From NCBI RefSeq assembly GCF_014650075.1, contig NZ_BMUG01000023.1:1-32356 (forward strand): a stretch of DNA of 32,356 nucleotides, written 5' to 3'. The notes under the pieces are model-generated. The model was not told where the DNA came from. It ran no database searches and worked only from the letters and a program-made list of their open reading frames with translations. Positions 7,053 to 14,371 of this stretch are shown here, in pieces. Source of the stretch: Streptomyces microflavus. GTDB taxonomy: Bacteria > Actinomycetota > Actinomycetes > Streptomycetales > Streptomycetaceae. The stretch's first letter is position 1; the number at the start of each line of letters is the position of its first letter. The position numbers and the translations under genes are program-made.

Positions 7053-8273
7053 CTACGGCTTGGGCTTGAGGTTCTCCCCGTCGATCCCCAGGCCGGGGAG
7101 GAGCCCGGGGAGCAGCGGGGGCAGTGTGACGTCGGGGGCGGGGCGGGGCGGGGTGCTCGGCCGGTCCTCCGGGGACGGCTGGGTGAGGCCGTCCGTGGGG
7201 AGGTCGTCGAGCAGTCCGTCCGTACCGCCGTTGAGGAGGCCGTCCTCGGGGGCGGAGCCGGAGGAGCCCGCCGAACCCGAGGGCTTCGGCGCGGTGCTGG
7301 AGTCGGTGCGGCCCTCGGAGGGGGCGGGGGGCGCGGGGGCGGGGTCGTCGGTCCGGGGGGATCCGGTGTCCGGTGTGGTGGAGTCGGAGCGCCCGGTGTC
7401 CTCGCTGCCGCCCGGGGTGCGGGGGAGGAGGGACTGGAGCGGGGCGACGTCGTCCTCTATGGCCTCGAAGACCGAGCTGACCTGGTCGCGGATGTCGGTG
7501 AGCTGGACGGGCAGCCGGTCGCGGATGCTGCTCCAGGTGGAGCGGTGCGAGCGGGAGAAGGTGTCCAGGGTCTGCATGGGGCCGATGGAGCCGTCGCGCT
7601 GGTAGGCGGAGTGGAGCAGGCGGTGGCCCTCGGAGGCGTCGTGGGACATGCCGTTGAGTGCGCGTCTGACGGCGCCGAGGGATTCGTGGTCCAGCTCGCC
7701 GGAGCGGCCGCGCTCCATGAGTCTGCGGGCCTCGCTGAGCCGGGTGGACGCCTGGTCGAGGTAGACCTCGCCGCGGTCGGCGTCGCCCTTGGCCATGCCG
7801 AGGCTGATGTCCTCCATCCCGCGCTTCAGCCCGTACAGCGAGTCACCGGGCAGGGCGTCGGAGCTGGCAGCGGCCACTCCGCCGAACGCGCCGGCTGCCA
7901 CACCCACGGTGAGCCCACCGGCGGTGAGCCCTTTCGCCCAGCGGGAGCGGGGACGCAGTTTGCGCAGTGGTGAGGCCCGGTGGGCCCCCTTGCCCCGTTG
8001 CACGGGCACCGTAGGGCCCGTCGATGCGCCGCCCTCGGCGAACATGGCCTCCATGGCCGCGACGAGCTGGGCTCGCTGCACCACTTTGACCTCGGGGTCC
8101 AACTGCGGCTTCGGTAGCTCACCGAGGCCGTTCGCCAGGGCCAACAGCGGTCCGGGGTCGGCCTGGTCGGCCGGTTCCTCGGGCTGTACGGCCGCCGCAC
8201 CCTGGGGGTTCTGCTCCTCCAGGGCCTGGGCGAAGGCGTTCGCCCGCCGGTGTGCCGAAACGTTTGCGATCAC
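7053..8273 (-). CDS. rsbN: RsbN, membrane-bound anti-sigma factor of BldN (DUF5667)
   Basis: A 406-residue protein. The GTG at 8273 is chosen because GAGGAGG lies 8 bases upstream; the in-frame GTG at 8282 is part of that binding site. Residues 1-112 are cytoplasmic (MIANVSAHRRANAFAQALEE and VVQRAQLVAAMEAMF segments) and should bind the sigma factor. One membrane span follows (about 115-137, GLTAGGLTVGVAAGAFGGVAAA), then an extracytoplasmic DUF5667 helical domain starting LPGDSLYGLKRGMEDISL. The last 120 residues are a Pro/Ser/Asp-rich tail. There is no zinc HxxxCxxC motif, as known for RsbN. It lies downstream of bldN with its own BldN-like promoter, fitting a negative feedback loop in sporulation. 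Confidence 0.9.
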   Translation of the reverse strand: MIANVSAHRRANAFAQALEEQNPQGAAAVQPEEPADQADPGPLLALANGLGELPKPQLDPEVKVVQRAQLVAAMEAMFAEGGASTGPTVPVQRGKGAHRASPLRKLRPRSRWAKGLTAGGLTVGVAAGAFGGVAAASSDALPGDSLYGLKRGMEDISLGMAKGDADRGEVYLDQASTRLSEARRLMERGRSGELDHESLGAVRRALNGMSHDASEGHRLLHSAYQRDGSIGPMQTLDTFSRSHRSTWSSIRDRLPVQLTDIRDQVSSVFEAIEDDVAPLQSLLPRTPGGSEDTGRSDSTTPDTGSPRTDDPAPAPPAPSEGRTDSSTAPKPSGSAGSSGSAPEDGLLNGGTDGLLDDLPTDGLTQPSPEDRPSTPPRPAPDVTLPPLLPGLLPGLGIDGENLKPKP

Positions 8274-8404
8274 TGGCGGCACCTCCTCTCGTCATGACGG
8301 TCGACTCCCCTGGCGGTCCGGAAGGTTGCACACCTTGAGCGTTTCCACTCGATGGAGTGAGTGGCTACGGACATGGGGTGACGACAGGGGGCCTGCAACC
8401 GGCA

Positions 8405-8432
8405 CAACGAGTCGCTCGGCACTTGGGTTACG
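8405..8432 (-). promoter_or_regulatory. Candidate BldN-dependent promoter of rsbN
   Basis: On the minus strand CGTAAC (8427-8432) and CGTTG (8405-8409) are 17 bases apart, resembling the BldN -35/-10 pattern as I remember it. It sits about 130 bases before the rsbN GTG and downstream of bldN, matching the reported dependence of rsbN on BldN. Confidence 0.6.
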
Positions 8433-8478
8433 CACGAAAGATGATCGGACCAGTGCGTAAGGGGACGGTTACTTCCGG

Positions 8479-9255
8479 TCAGCGGGCGTCGTCCGGCAGG
8501 AGCCGGGCGAGCGTCCGGACGGCGCGGTACTGCAAGGTCTTGATCGCGCCTTCGTTCTTTCCCATCACCCGGGCCGTCTCGGCGACCGAGAGGCCTTGCA
8601 GGAAGCGGAGCGTGACGCACTCCTGCTGCTGTGGATTGAGTCGGCGCACGGCCTGGAGCAGTGCGGCGTTGGAGAGGGACTCCAGGACGGAGTCCTCGGG
8701 GGAGCGCGCCACCTCGTTGGCGTCGAGCATTTCGCCGGTGGTCACTTCCAGTCGGAACCGACTGGATTTGAAGTGGTCGGCGACCAGGTTGCGAGCGATG
8801 GTGACCAGCCAGGCGCCGAAGTCACGGCCCTGCCAGGTGAACGTGGAGATACGGCGCAGCGCGCGGAGGAAGGTCTCACTGGTGAGGTCCTCCGCGGTCG
8901 CCTTGCCGCCCACGCGGTAGTAGATGTACCGGTACACGGTGTCGCTGTACTGGTCGTACAGGCGGCCGAAGGCGTCGGCCTCGCCGGCCTGCGCGCGCTC
9001 GACGAGATCCATCATGCGCGCGCTGTCGCTGTCCGCCGTGGGACGGCGGACGGTCGACGTGGTCGAGGCGGCGCGGGTAGTGCGTCTTCCGACCGCCGCA
9101 CTGCGTTCGGCCATGGCGTAGCAGGGGCCGGCAGGTGCAGGGGTGGCAAAGGCGGGGACGGCGTACGCGGTGGGGACGAAGCCGCGCAAGCGGTCAATGA
9201 CCGATGCACGCAGCGTAGCCAGGCCCGAGGCGTCAACCCCGACGTGTGGGTACAC
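8479..9255 (-). CDS. bldN: BldN, developmental ECF sigma factor (AdsA in S. griseus)
   Basis: A 258-residue ECF sigma factor with region 2 at about 93-162 (DAFGRLYDQYSDTVYRYIYYRVGG, AEDLTSETFLRAL, GAWLVTIARNLVADH) and region 4 at about 200-255 with a helix-turn-helix (LSVAETARVMGKNEGAIKTLQYRAV). Unlike typical ECF factors it has about 85 extra N-terminal residues; in S. coelicolor a similar leader is removed by proteolysis to activate the protein. The GTG at 9255 has GGGAG four bases upstream and gives that full leader. It directs RNA polymerase to genes for aerial hyphae, such as bldM and chaplins/rodlins, and is held at the membrane by RsbN. The 246 bases upstream, to the serB-like stop, must hold its promoter. 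Confidence 0.95.
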   Translation of the reverse strand: MYPHVGVDASGLATLRASVIDRLRGFVPTAYAVPAFATPAPAGPCYAMAERSAAVGRRTTRAASTTSTVRRPTADSDSARMMDLVERAQAGEADAFGRLYDQYSDTVYRYIYYRVGGKATAEDLTSETFLRALRRISTFTWQGRDFGAWLVTIARNLVADHFKSSRFRLEVTTGEMLDANEVARSPEDSVLESLSNAALLQAVRRLNPQQQECVTLRFLQGLSVAETARVMGKNEGAIKTLQYRAVRTLARLLPDDAR

Positions 9256-9412
9256 GGGACTCCCAGAGGCAGAGCTTCCATCACGAGCAGTTCGAAAAAC
9301 GTCACTCGTCGTAGCGAGCGGCGGTCTCCGTGATGCGTCTGAGGAGAATAACGCTTCGTGCAGGCGGCGCTACACCCAGTTGCCTAAATCATCGATTACG
9401 TCGTTTCTTGTA

Positions 9413-9423
9413 TCACTAAGTGA
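9413..9423. promoter_or_regulatory. Inverted repeat upstream of bldN, candidate BldD site
   Basis: TCACT-A-AGTGA lies 158 bases before the bldN GTG. bldN is a known BldD target, and early BldD consensus sites had AGTGA/TCACC half sites; the spacing here differs from the later 15-bp BldD box, so this is tentative. Nearby, 9454-9463 (TGATCGGATT) matches 8 of 10 positions of the AdpA consensus. Confidence 0.35.
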
Positions 9424-9501
9424 CGCATCGAGCAGCACATCGTGATCAGTTATTGATCGGATTGCTTCGTGATCTGTCGCTCTGCCGCTCTCGCGCTGTG
9501 G

Positions 9502-10446
9502 TCAGCGGCGGCGGCGGTGCAGGGCGAGAGCGGCGGCGGTGCCGCCCGCCAGTGCGCCGACCCCGGCCGCGGCGGGGATGCCGACCTTGGCCGCCTTGCG
9601 GCCGGTGCGGTAGTCGCGCAGCCGCCAGTCCAGGGCGCGGGCGTGCTTGCGGAGCTTGGTGTCCGGGTTGATCGCGTAGGGGTGGCCGACCAGCGAGAGC
9701 ATCGGGATGTCGTTGTGCGAGTCGCTGTAGGCGGCGCAGCGTTCCAGGTCCAGCCCCTCGGCCGCCGCCAGGGCGCGTACGGCCTCGGCCTTGGCGGGGC
9801 CGTGCAGCGGCTCGCCCACCAGGCGGCCGGTGTAGACGCCGTCGACCGATTCGGCGACGGTGCCGAGCGCGCCGGTCAGGCCGAGCCGGCGGGCGATGAT
9901 GGTGGCGGTCTCCACCGGGGCGGCGGTGACCAGCCAGACGCGCTGGCCGGCGTCCAGGTGGGCCTGGGCCAGGGCGCGGGTGCCGGGCCAGATGCGGTCG
10001 GCCATGTACTCGTCGTAGATCTCCTCGCCGATGGACATCAGCTCGGAGACGCGGTGGCCCTTGACGATGGAGAGCGCGCTGTCGCGGGCGTCCTGCATGT
10101 GCTCGGGGTCCTCGACACCGGCCAGCCGGAACCACGCCTGCTGCCACGCGAACCGGGTGAGCTCGCGGCGCTCGAAGAACTTCCGCTTGTACAGGCCCCG
10201 GCCGAAGTGGAAGATCGCGGCGCCCTGCATGACGGTGTTGTCGAGGTCGAAGAAGGCGGCGGCGCGGTCGTCGCCGGCGACGGGGAACGCGGGCTCCTCG
10301 GGTGCCTGTTCGGGGGCTCCGGTCAGGAGGGCGGATTCGTCCTCGGCCGAGGTCTTGCGTGCGGCCTCGGCCGCGGCCTCGCCTGCCAGGACGCTCCGTG
10401 CAGTCGCGGAACGCCTACGGGGTGTGAGCCATCCAAGAGCGGCCAT
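9502..10446 (-). CDS. SerB-like HAD phosphatase (subfamily IB) with C-terminal membrane anchor
   Basis: A 314-residue HAD hydrolase. Motif I is FFDLDNTVM (D67, D69), motif II T174 in LVTAAPVE, the lysine is K219 in GPAKAEAV, and motif IV is YSDSHNDIPML (D242, D246). This is the IB pattern of phosphoserine phosphatases and related lipid or glycerol phosphatases. Residues 1-60 are a polar low-complexity leader. The C-terminus (about 288-309) is an Ala/Gly-rich hydrophobic segment ending in RRRR, a likely membrane anchor that true SerB lacks, so a membrane-lipid substrate is possible. The ATG has no ribosome binding site but a TATGCT box six bases before it. It corresponds in position to serB1 (Rv0505c) of M. 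tuberculosis. Confidence 0.85.
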   Translation of the reverse strand: MAALGWLTPRRRSATARSVLAGEAAAEAARKTSAEDESALLTGAPEQAPEEPAFPVAGDDRAAAFFDLDNTVMQGAAIFHFGRGLYKRKFFERRELTRFAWQQAWFRLAGVEDPEHMQDARDSALSIVKGHRVSELMSIGEEIYDEYMADRIWPGTRALAQAHLDAGQRVWLVTAAPVETATIIARRLGLTGALGTVAESVDGVYTGRLVGEPLHGPAKAEAVRALAAAEGLDLERCAAYSDSHNDIPMLSLVGHPYAINPDTKLRKHARALDWRLRDYRTGRKAAKVGIPAAAGVGALAGGTAAALALHRRRR

Positions 10447-10452
10447 GCGGTG

Positions 10453-10458
10453 AGCATA
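10453..10458 (-). promoter_or_regulatory. -10 box of a probable leaderless promoter for the SerB-like gene
   Basis: TATGCT on the minus strand lies 6 bases before the ATG at 10446, where a Shine-Dalgarno sequence is absent. Confidence 0.5.
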
Positions 10459-10569
10459 GCCAGTCCGTCCGTACGTGCCCGACCTGCCGGGATGCGACGG
10501 CGTGAACTCTGCGGGGCCGAATCGTTAATCGGGCGATTCCGGGCGGTCCGCCGGTGGTGCGGACAGGCG

Positions 10570-10575
10570 CAGAAT
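10570..10575 (+). promoter_or_regulatory. Possible -10 box of the glutaredoxin-like gene
   Basis: CAGAAT lies 7 bases before the ATG at 10583 and has the key A at position 2 and T at position 6. A GAGGGG run lies too close to that ATG to be an ideal binding site, so a leaderless message is possible. Confidence 0.3.
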
Positions 10576-10582
10576 GAGGGGC

Positions 10583-10858
10583 ATGAGTGCTCTGCTGCGT
10601 CGTACGAAGAAGAGGCCCGCCGACCGGGTGGTCACCCTCGTGGGGAAGCCCGGATGTCATCTGTGCGAGGACGCTCGGGCGGTGGTGAGTGCGGTCTGCG
10701 AGGAGACCGGTGCGTCGTGGGTGGAGAAGGACATCACGCAGGACGAGGAGCTGTACAAGGAGTACTGGGAGCAGATTCCGGTGGTGCTGATCGATGACGA
10801 ACAGCACACGTTCTGGCGGGTGGACCCCGGGAGGCTGCGCAAGGCACTGGGTGCGTGA
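10583..10858 (+). CDS. Glutaredoxin-like protein (DUF836)
   Basis: A 91-residue thioredoxin-fold protein with the redox pair C25-C28 in GKPGCHLCEDAR, the cis-proline region in YWEQIPVVLIDDEQ, and a C-terminal helix (VDPGRLRKAL). It likely reduces disulfides in the cytoplasm, perhaps with mycothiol, since actinobacteria lack glutathione; this is inference. The ATG at 10583 gives the usual family length; an ATG at 10574 would add three residues. It is divergent from the SerB-like gene, and the rex gene starts 272 bases downstream behind its own promoter. A glutaredoxin-like gene (Rv0508) holds the same place before hemA in M. tuberculosis as I recall. Confidence 0.88.
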   Translation: MSALLRRTKKRPADRVVTLVGKPGCHLCEDARAVVSAVCEETGASWVEKDITQDEELYKEYWEQIPVVLIDDEQHTFWRVDPGRLRKALGA

Positions 10859-11001
10859 GTGAAACTCGGTTAACATCATGGGCGTTTTGAGTGGTCTCGG
10901 GGGCGTAGACATGAGGAGTGTGTACCGCTTTGCCCTCTTCGAGGCTGCAACGGGCTGATGCGGTCCTTGGTTCCGGGATCGCACGGGCAATGTGCGTGAC
11001 C

Positions 11002-11018
11002 CCGGTCACTTTGACCGG
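11002..11018. promoter_or_regulatory. Inverted repeat upstream of the rex promoter
   Basis: CCGGTCA-CTT-TGACCGG is a perfect 7-bp inverted repeat just upstream of the rex -35. Its left arm also pairs with a preceding GTGACC (10996-11001) to give GTGACC-CC-GGTCAC, so three GGTCA-type half sites alternate here. The spacing suggests protein binding or alternative hairpins; no known regulator is recognised. Confidence 0.4.
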
Positions 11019-11036
11019 ACAAAACGGACACCATCT

Positions 11037-11054
11037 TTGTGCACGCGTTCACAA
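11037..11054. promoter_or_regulatory. Rex operator (ROP)
   Basis: TTGTGCACGCGTTCACAA matches the Rex operator pattern TTGTGnnnnnnnnCACAA, and one more base pairs on each side (TTTGTG/CACAAA). It lies over the -35 and spacer of the rex promoter, so Rex binding at low NADH would block transcription of rex and the hem genes. This agrees with what is known in S. coelicolor. Confidence 0.93.
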
Positions 11055-11065
11055 AGACATAGCCT
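11037..11065 (+). promoter_or_regulatory. rex-hem promoter
   Basis: TTGTGC (11037-11042) and TAGCCT (11060-11065) are 17 bases apart and overlap the Rex operator. The rex GTG is 66 bases after the -10 box. Confidence 0.7.
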
Positions 11066-11130
11066 GCATTCGACGGGGCGGTCCTGGGACATACGGCCGC
11101 CTGCAGCCCCGCTCATCCCGCAGGAGCACC

Positions 11131-11898
11131 GTGGCAACTGGCCGAACTCACCGACCGGCGACCCGTAGCCGAGGAATTCCCGAGGCCACCGTCGCCCGAC
11201 TTCCGCTGTATCTGCGCGCACTCACCGCGCTCTCCGAGCGATCCGTTCCCACGGTCTCCTCGGAGGAGCTGGCCACCGCGGCCGGGGTCAACTCCGCGAA
11301 GCTGCGCAAGGACTTCAGCTACCTGGGGTCCTACGGCACCCGCGGTGTCGGGTACGACGTCGAGTATCTCGTCTACCAGATCTCCCGCGAGCTCGGCCTC
11401 ACCCAGGACTGGCCGGTCGCCATCGTCGGCATCGGCAACCTCGGCGCGGCCCTCGCCAACTACGGCGGCTTCGCCTCCCGCGGCTTCCGGGTCGCCGCGC
11501 TGATCGACGCCGACCCCGCCATGGCCGGTACGCCGGTGGCCGGGATCGCCGTCCAGCACACCGACGACCTGGACCGGATCATCAGCGACAACGGTGTGTC
11601 CATCGGCGTGATCACCACCCCGCCCGGCGCCGCCCAGCAGGTCTGCGACCGGCTCGTGGCCGCGGGTGTGACCTCCATCCTGAACTTCGCGCCGACCGTT
11701 CTCTCGGTGCCCGAGGGCGTCGACGTACGCAAGGTCGACCTCTCCATCGAGCTCCAGATCCTGGCCTTCCACGAGCAGCGCAAGGCCGGGGAGGACGCGC
11801 CCCCGGAGGGCGACGACCCCGAGGCCCCGCCGATGCGTGCCACGCCCGCGAGCCGGAAGGGACCCGACGGGGACATGCCCGCCGTGATGCCGGCATGA
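11131..11898 (+). CDS. rex: Rex, redox-sensing transcriptional repressor
   Basis: A 255-residue repressor that senses the NADH/NAD+ ratio. The N-terminal winged helix (about 15-85) includes IPEATVARLPLYLRAL and the recognition region ELATAAGVNSAKLRKDFSYLGSYGTRGVGYDVEYL. A Rossmann domain follows, with VGIGNLGAAL (G100, G102, G105) for the dinucleotide. The C-terminus is an unstructured Pro/Glu-rich tail. The GTG at 11131 has AGGAG five bases upstream and gives the known S. coelicolor start (MATGRTHRPATRSRGIPEAT); the frame remains open upstream but that part is promoter. NADH binding releases it from the operator at 11037-11054. Its stop codon overlaps the hemA start (ATGA), so Rex level and heme synthesis are coupled. 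Confidence 0.97.
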   Translation: MATGRTHRPATRSRGIPEATVARLPLYLRALTALSERSVPTVSSEELATAAGVNSAKLRKDFSYLGSYGTRGVGYDVEYLVYQISRELGLTQDWPVAIVGIGNLGAALANYGGFASRGFRVAALIDADPAMAGTPVAGIAVQHTDDLDRIISDNGVSIGVITTPPGAAQQVCDRLVAAGVTSILNFAPTVLSVPEGVDVRKVDLSIELQILAFHEQRKAGEDAPPEGDDPEAPPMRATPASRKGPDGDMPAVMPA

Positions 11899-13388
11899 GC
11901 CTCCTCGTCGTCGGACTGAGCCACCGCAGCGCCCCCGTCTCCGTACTGGAGCGGGCCTCCCTCGCTGCCGACACCCAGGCCAAGCTGCTCCAGGACACCC
12001 TCGCCGCGGAACCCGCGACCGAGGCCGCCGTGCTGGCCACCTGCAACCGCATCGAGCTGTACGCGGACGTGGACAAGTTCCACGCGGGCGTCGCCGAGCT
12101 CTCCACCCTGCTCGCCCAGCACAGCGGCGTCGGGCTGGACGAGCTCACTCCGTATCTCTATGTGCACTACGAGGACCGGGCCGTCCACCACCTCTTCTCG
12201 GTGGCCTGCGGCCTGGACTCGATGGTCGTCGGCGAGGGCCAGATCCTCGGCCAGATCAAGGACGCGCTCGCGCGCGGCCAGGAGCTGCACACCGCCGGAC
12301 GGCTGCTCAACGACCTCTTCCAGCAGGCCCTGCGGGTCGGCAAGCGCGCCCACAGCGAGACCGGCATCGACCGGGCCGGGCAGTCGCTCGTCTCCTTCGG
12401 GCTCCAGCAGCTCGCCGCCGGGGCCGACCCGGGCCTCTGGGCCCGGGGCAAGCGCGCCCTGGTGATCGGTGCGGGCTCGATGTCCTCGCTGGCCGCCGCC
12501 ACCCTGGCCAGGACAGGGGTCGCCGAGATCGTCGTCGCCAACCGGACCCGCTCCCGCGCCGACCGGCTGGTGGAGATCCTCCAGCAGGGCGACGACACCA
12601 CCGTTCGCGCCCACGCCGTCGAGATGTCCGCGGTCGGCGACGAACTGACACGTGCCGACGTCGTCGTCTCCTGCACCGGTGCCACCGGCCTCGTGCTCAC
12701 CGCCGACGCCCTCGCGGACGCCCTCGGCGTCACCCTGGACACCTCGGCCGAGCCGGAGGCCGTGACGGCCGCCCCGGCCCCGGCCGACGTCGACCAGCAC
12801 GCCGCCTGGGTGGAGAACGGTTCCGCCACCTCCGCCCCGGCCGCCCCGCGCCGCGTCGTCCTGCCCGCGCAGTCCACCGGACCGGTGAGGCTCGCGCTGC
12901 TCGACCTCGCCATGCCGCGCGACATCGACGGCGCCGCCCACCGCATCGACGGGGTGCGCCTCGTCGACATCGAGTCGCTCGCCGACGCCTCCGCCGATGC
13001 CCCGATGGCCGCCGACGTGGACCAGGTGCGCACGATCGTCGCCGACGAGGTGGCCGCCTTCGGCGCCGCCCAGCGCGCCGCCCATGTCGCGCCGACCGTG
13101 GTCGCCCTGCGCACCATGGCCGCCGACGTCGTCGCCGGCGAGATCGCCCGGCTGGACGGCCGCCTCCCCGACCTGGACGAGAAGCAGCGCGCCGAGATCA
13201 CCCAGACCGTGCGCCGCGTCGTCGACAAACTCCTGCACGCGCCCACCGTGCGGGTCAAACAGCTGGCCAGCGAGCCCGGCGGCGCCGGGTACGCGGACGC
13301 GCTGCGCGAACTCTTCGACCTCGACCCGCAGACGGTGGCCGCCGTCTCCCGGGCAGACCTGAACGACCCGAATAGAGGGCGGTCATGA
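11895..13388 (+). CDS. hemA: Glutamyl-tRNA reductase
   Basis: The 497-residue enzyme reduces glutamyl-tRNA(Glu) with NADPH to glutamate-1-semialdehyde, the first committed step of C5-pathway heme synthesis. C50 in LATCNRIELYA is the catalytic thiol, VVGEGQILGQIKDA (111-124) is the family signature, and GAGSMSSLAA (192-201) binds NADPH. The dimerisation helix is C-terminal (RLPDLDEKQRAEITQTVRRVVDKLLHAPT). Between the NADPH domain and the final helices is an Ala/Pro-rich insert of about 50 residues (around 280-325), absent from most family members and common in Streptomyces. It overlaps rex by 4 bases (ATGA) and hemC by 4 bases, so it is translated as part of a tight operon. Confidence 0.97.
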   Translation: MSLLVVGLSHRSAPVSVLERASLAADTQAKLLQDTLAAEPATEAAVLATCNRIELYADVDKFHAGVAELSTLLAQHSGVGLDELTPYLYVHYEDRAVHHLFSVACGLDSMVVGEGQILGQIKDALARGQELHTAGRLLNDLFQQALRVGKRAHSETGIDRAGQSLVSFGLQQLAAGADPGLWARGKRALVIGAGSMSSLAAATLARTGVAEIVVANRTRSRADRLVEILQQGDDTTVRAHAVEMSAVGDELTRADVVVSCTGATGLVLTADALADALGVTLDTSAEPEAVTAAPAPADVDQHAAWVENGSATSAPAAPRRVVLPAQSTGPVRLALLDLAMPRDIDGAAHRIDGVRLVDIESLADASADAPMAADVDQVRTIVADEVAAFGAAQRAAHVAPTVVALRTMAADVVAGEIARLDGRLPDLDEKQRAEITQTVRRVVDKLLHAPTVRVKQLASEPGGAGYADALRELFDLDPQTVAAVSRADLNDPNRGRS

Positions 13389-14371
13389 CCGACAACTCAT
13401 CGCCGGGCGCGCGGAGTTCCGCGCCGCTCCGGCTGGGCACCCGGCGCTCCAAGCTCGCCATGGCCCAGTCCGGCCTCGTCGCCGAGGCGGTCCGCGAGGT
13501 GACCGGGCGCGCCGTCGAGCTCGTCGAGATCACCACGTACGGGGACACCTCCCGCGAGCACCTGGCGCAGATCGGCGGCACCGGTGTGTTCGTCGCGGCC
13601 CTGCGCGAGGCGCTGCTGCGGGGCGAGGTGGACTTCGCCGTCCACTCGCTCAAGGACCTGCCGACCAGCCAGCCCGACGACCTCGTGCTGGCGGCCGTGC
13701 CGCCGCGCGAGGACCCGCGCGACGCCCTGGTGGCCCGCGACGGGCTGACCTTCCAGCAGCTGCCCGACGGCGCCCGCATCGGCACCGGCTCGCCGCGCCG
13801 CATGGCGCAGCTCAACGCGTACGCCCGCTCCCACGGCCTGCGGATCGAGACCGTCCCCATCCGGGGCAACGTCGACACGCGGATCGGGTTCGTGCGGGAC
13901 GGGGAGCTCGACGCGGTGGTTCTCGCCGCCGCCGGGCTCAGCCGTCTGGGCCGGACCGGTGAGGTGACCGACTTCCTGCCGGTCGACACCATTTTGCCCG
14001 CTCCCGGCCAGGGAGCACTGGCGATCGAGTGCGCTGCCACAAGCGCCGACCTCGCCGCCGCGCTCGCCGAGCTCGACGACCCGTACACCCGGGTCGCCGT
14101 GACCGCCGAACGTGCCCTGCTCGCCGCCCTGGAGGCCGGCTGCTCCGCACCTGTGGGTGCGCTGGCCGACCTCCTGGTCGACGGACAGGTTGTCAACGAA
14201 CTGCGCCTGCGCGGAGTCGTCGGTTCCACCGACGGTTCCTCGCTGGTACAGCTGTCCACCACCGGTCCCGTCCCCACGTCGCACGACGACGCGGCGGCCC
14301 TTGGTCGCGAACTCGCGGCCGAGATGCTCGCCAAGGGTGCGGCCGGTCTTATGGGGGAGCGAGCACTTTGA
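13385..14371 (+). CDS. hemC: Porphobilinogen deaminase (hydroxymethylbilane synthase)
   Basis: A 328-residue cytoplasmic enzyme that links four porphobilinogens into hydroxymethylbilane. C253 in ALEAGCSAPVGAL carries the dipyrromethane cofactor, D91 in HSLKDLPT is the catalytic acid, and the arginine-rich RIGTGSPRRMAQL (131-143) binds the acidic side chains. GQGALAIE (208-215) is the other family signature. The ATG overlaps the hemA stop (ATGA). The last codons overlap the TTG start of hemD, so all three are coupled. Confidence 0.97.
   Translation: MTDNSSPGARSSAPLRLGTRRSKLAMAQSGLVAEAVREVTGRAVELVEITTYGDTSREHLAQIGGTGVFVAALREALLRGEVDFAVHSLKDLPTSQPDDLVLAAVPPREDPRDALVARDGLTFQQLPDGARIGTGSPRRMAQLNAYARSHGLRIETVPIRGNVDTRIGFVRDGELDAVVLAAAGLSRLGRTGEVTDFLPVDTILPAPGQGALAIECAATSADLAAALAELDDPYTRVAVTAERALLAALEAGCSAPVGALADLLVDGQVVNELRLRGVVGSTDGSSLVQLSTTGPVPTSHDDAAALGRELAAEMLAKGAAGLMGERAL

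Noticed and set aside
11460..13238. 592-codon minus-strand open frame opposite rex and hemA
   Set aside because: Antisense shadow of two unambiguous genes; it also crosses the rex/hemA boundary.
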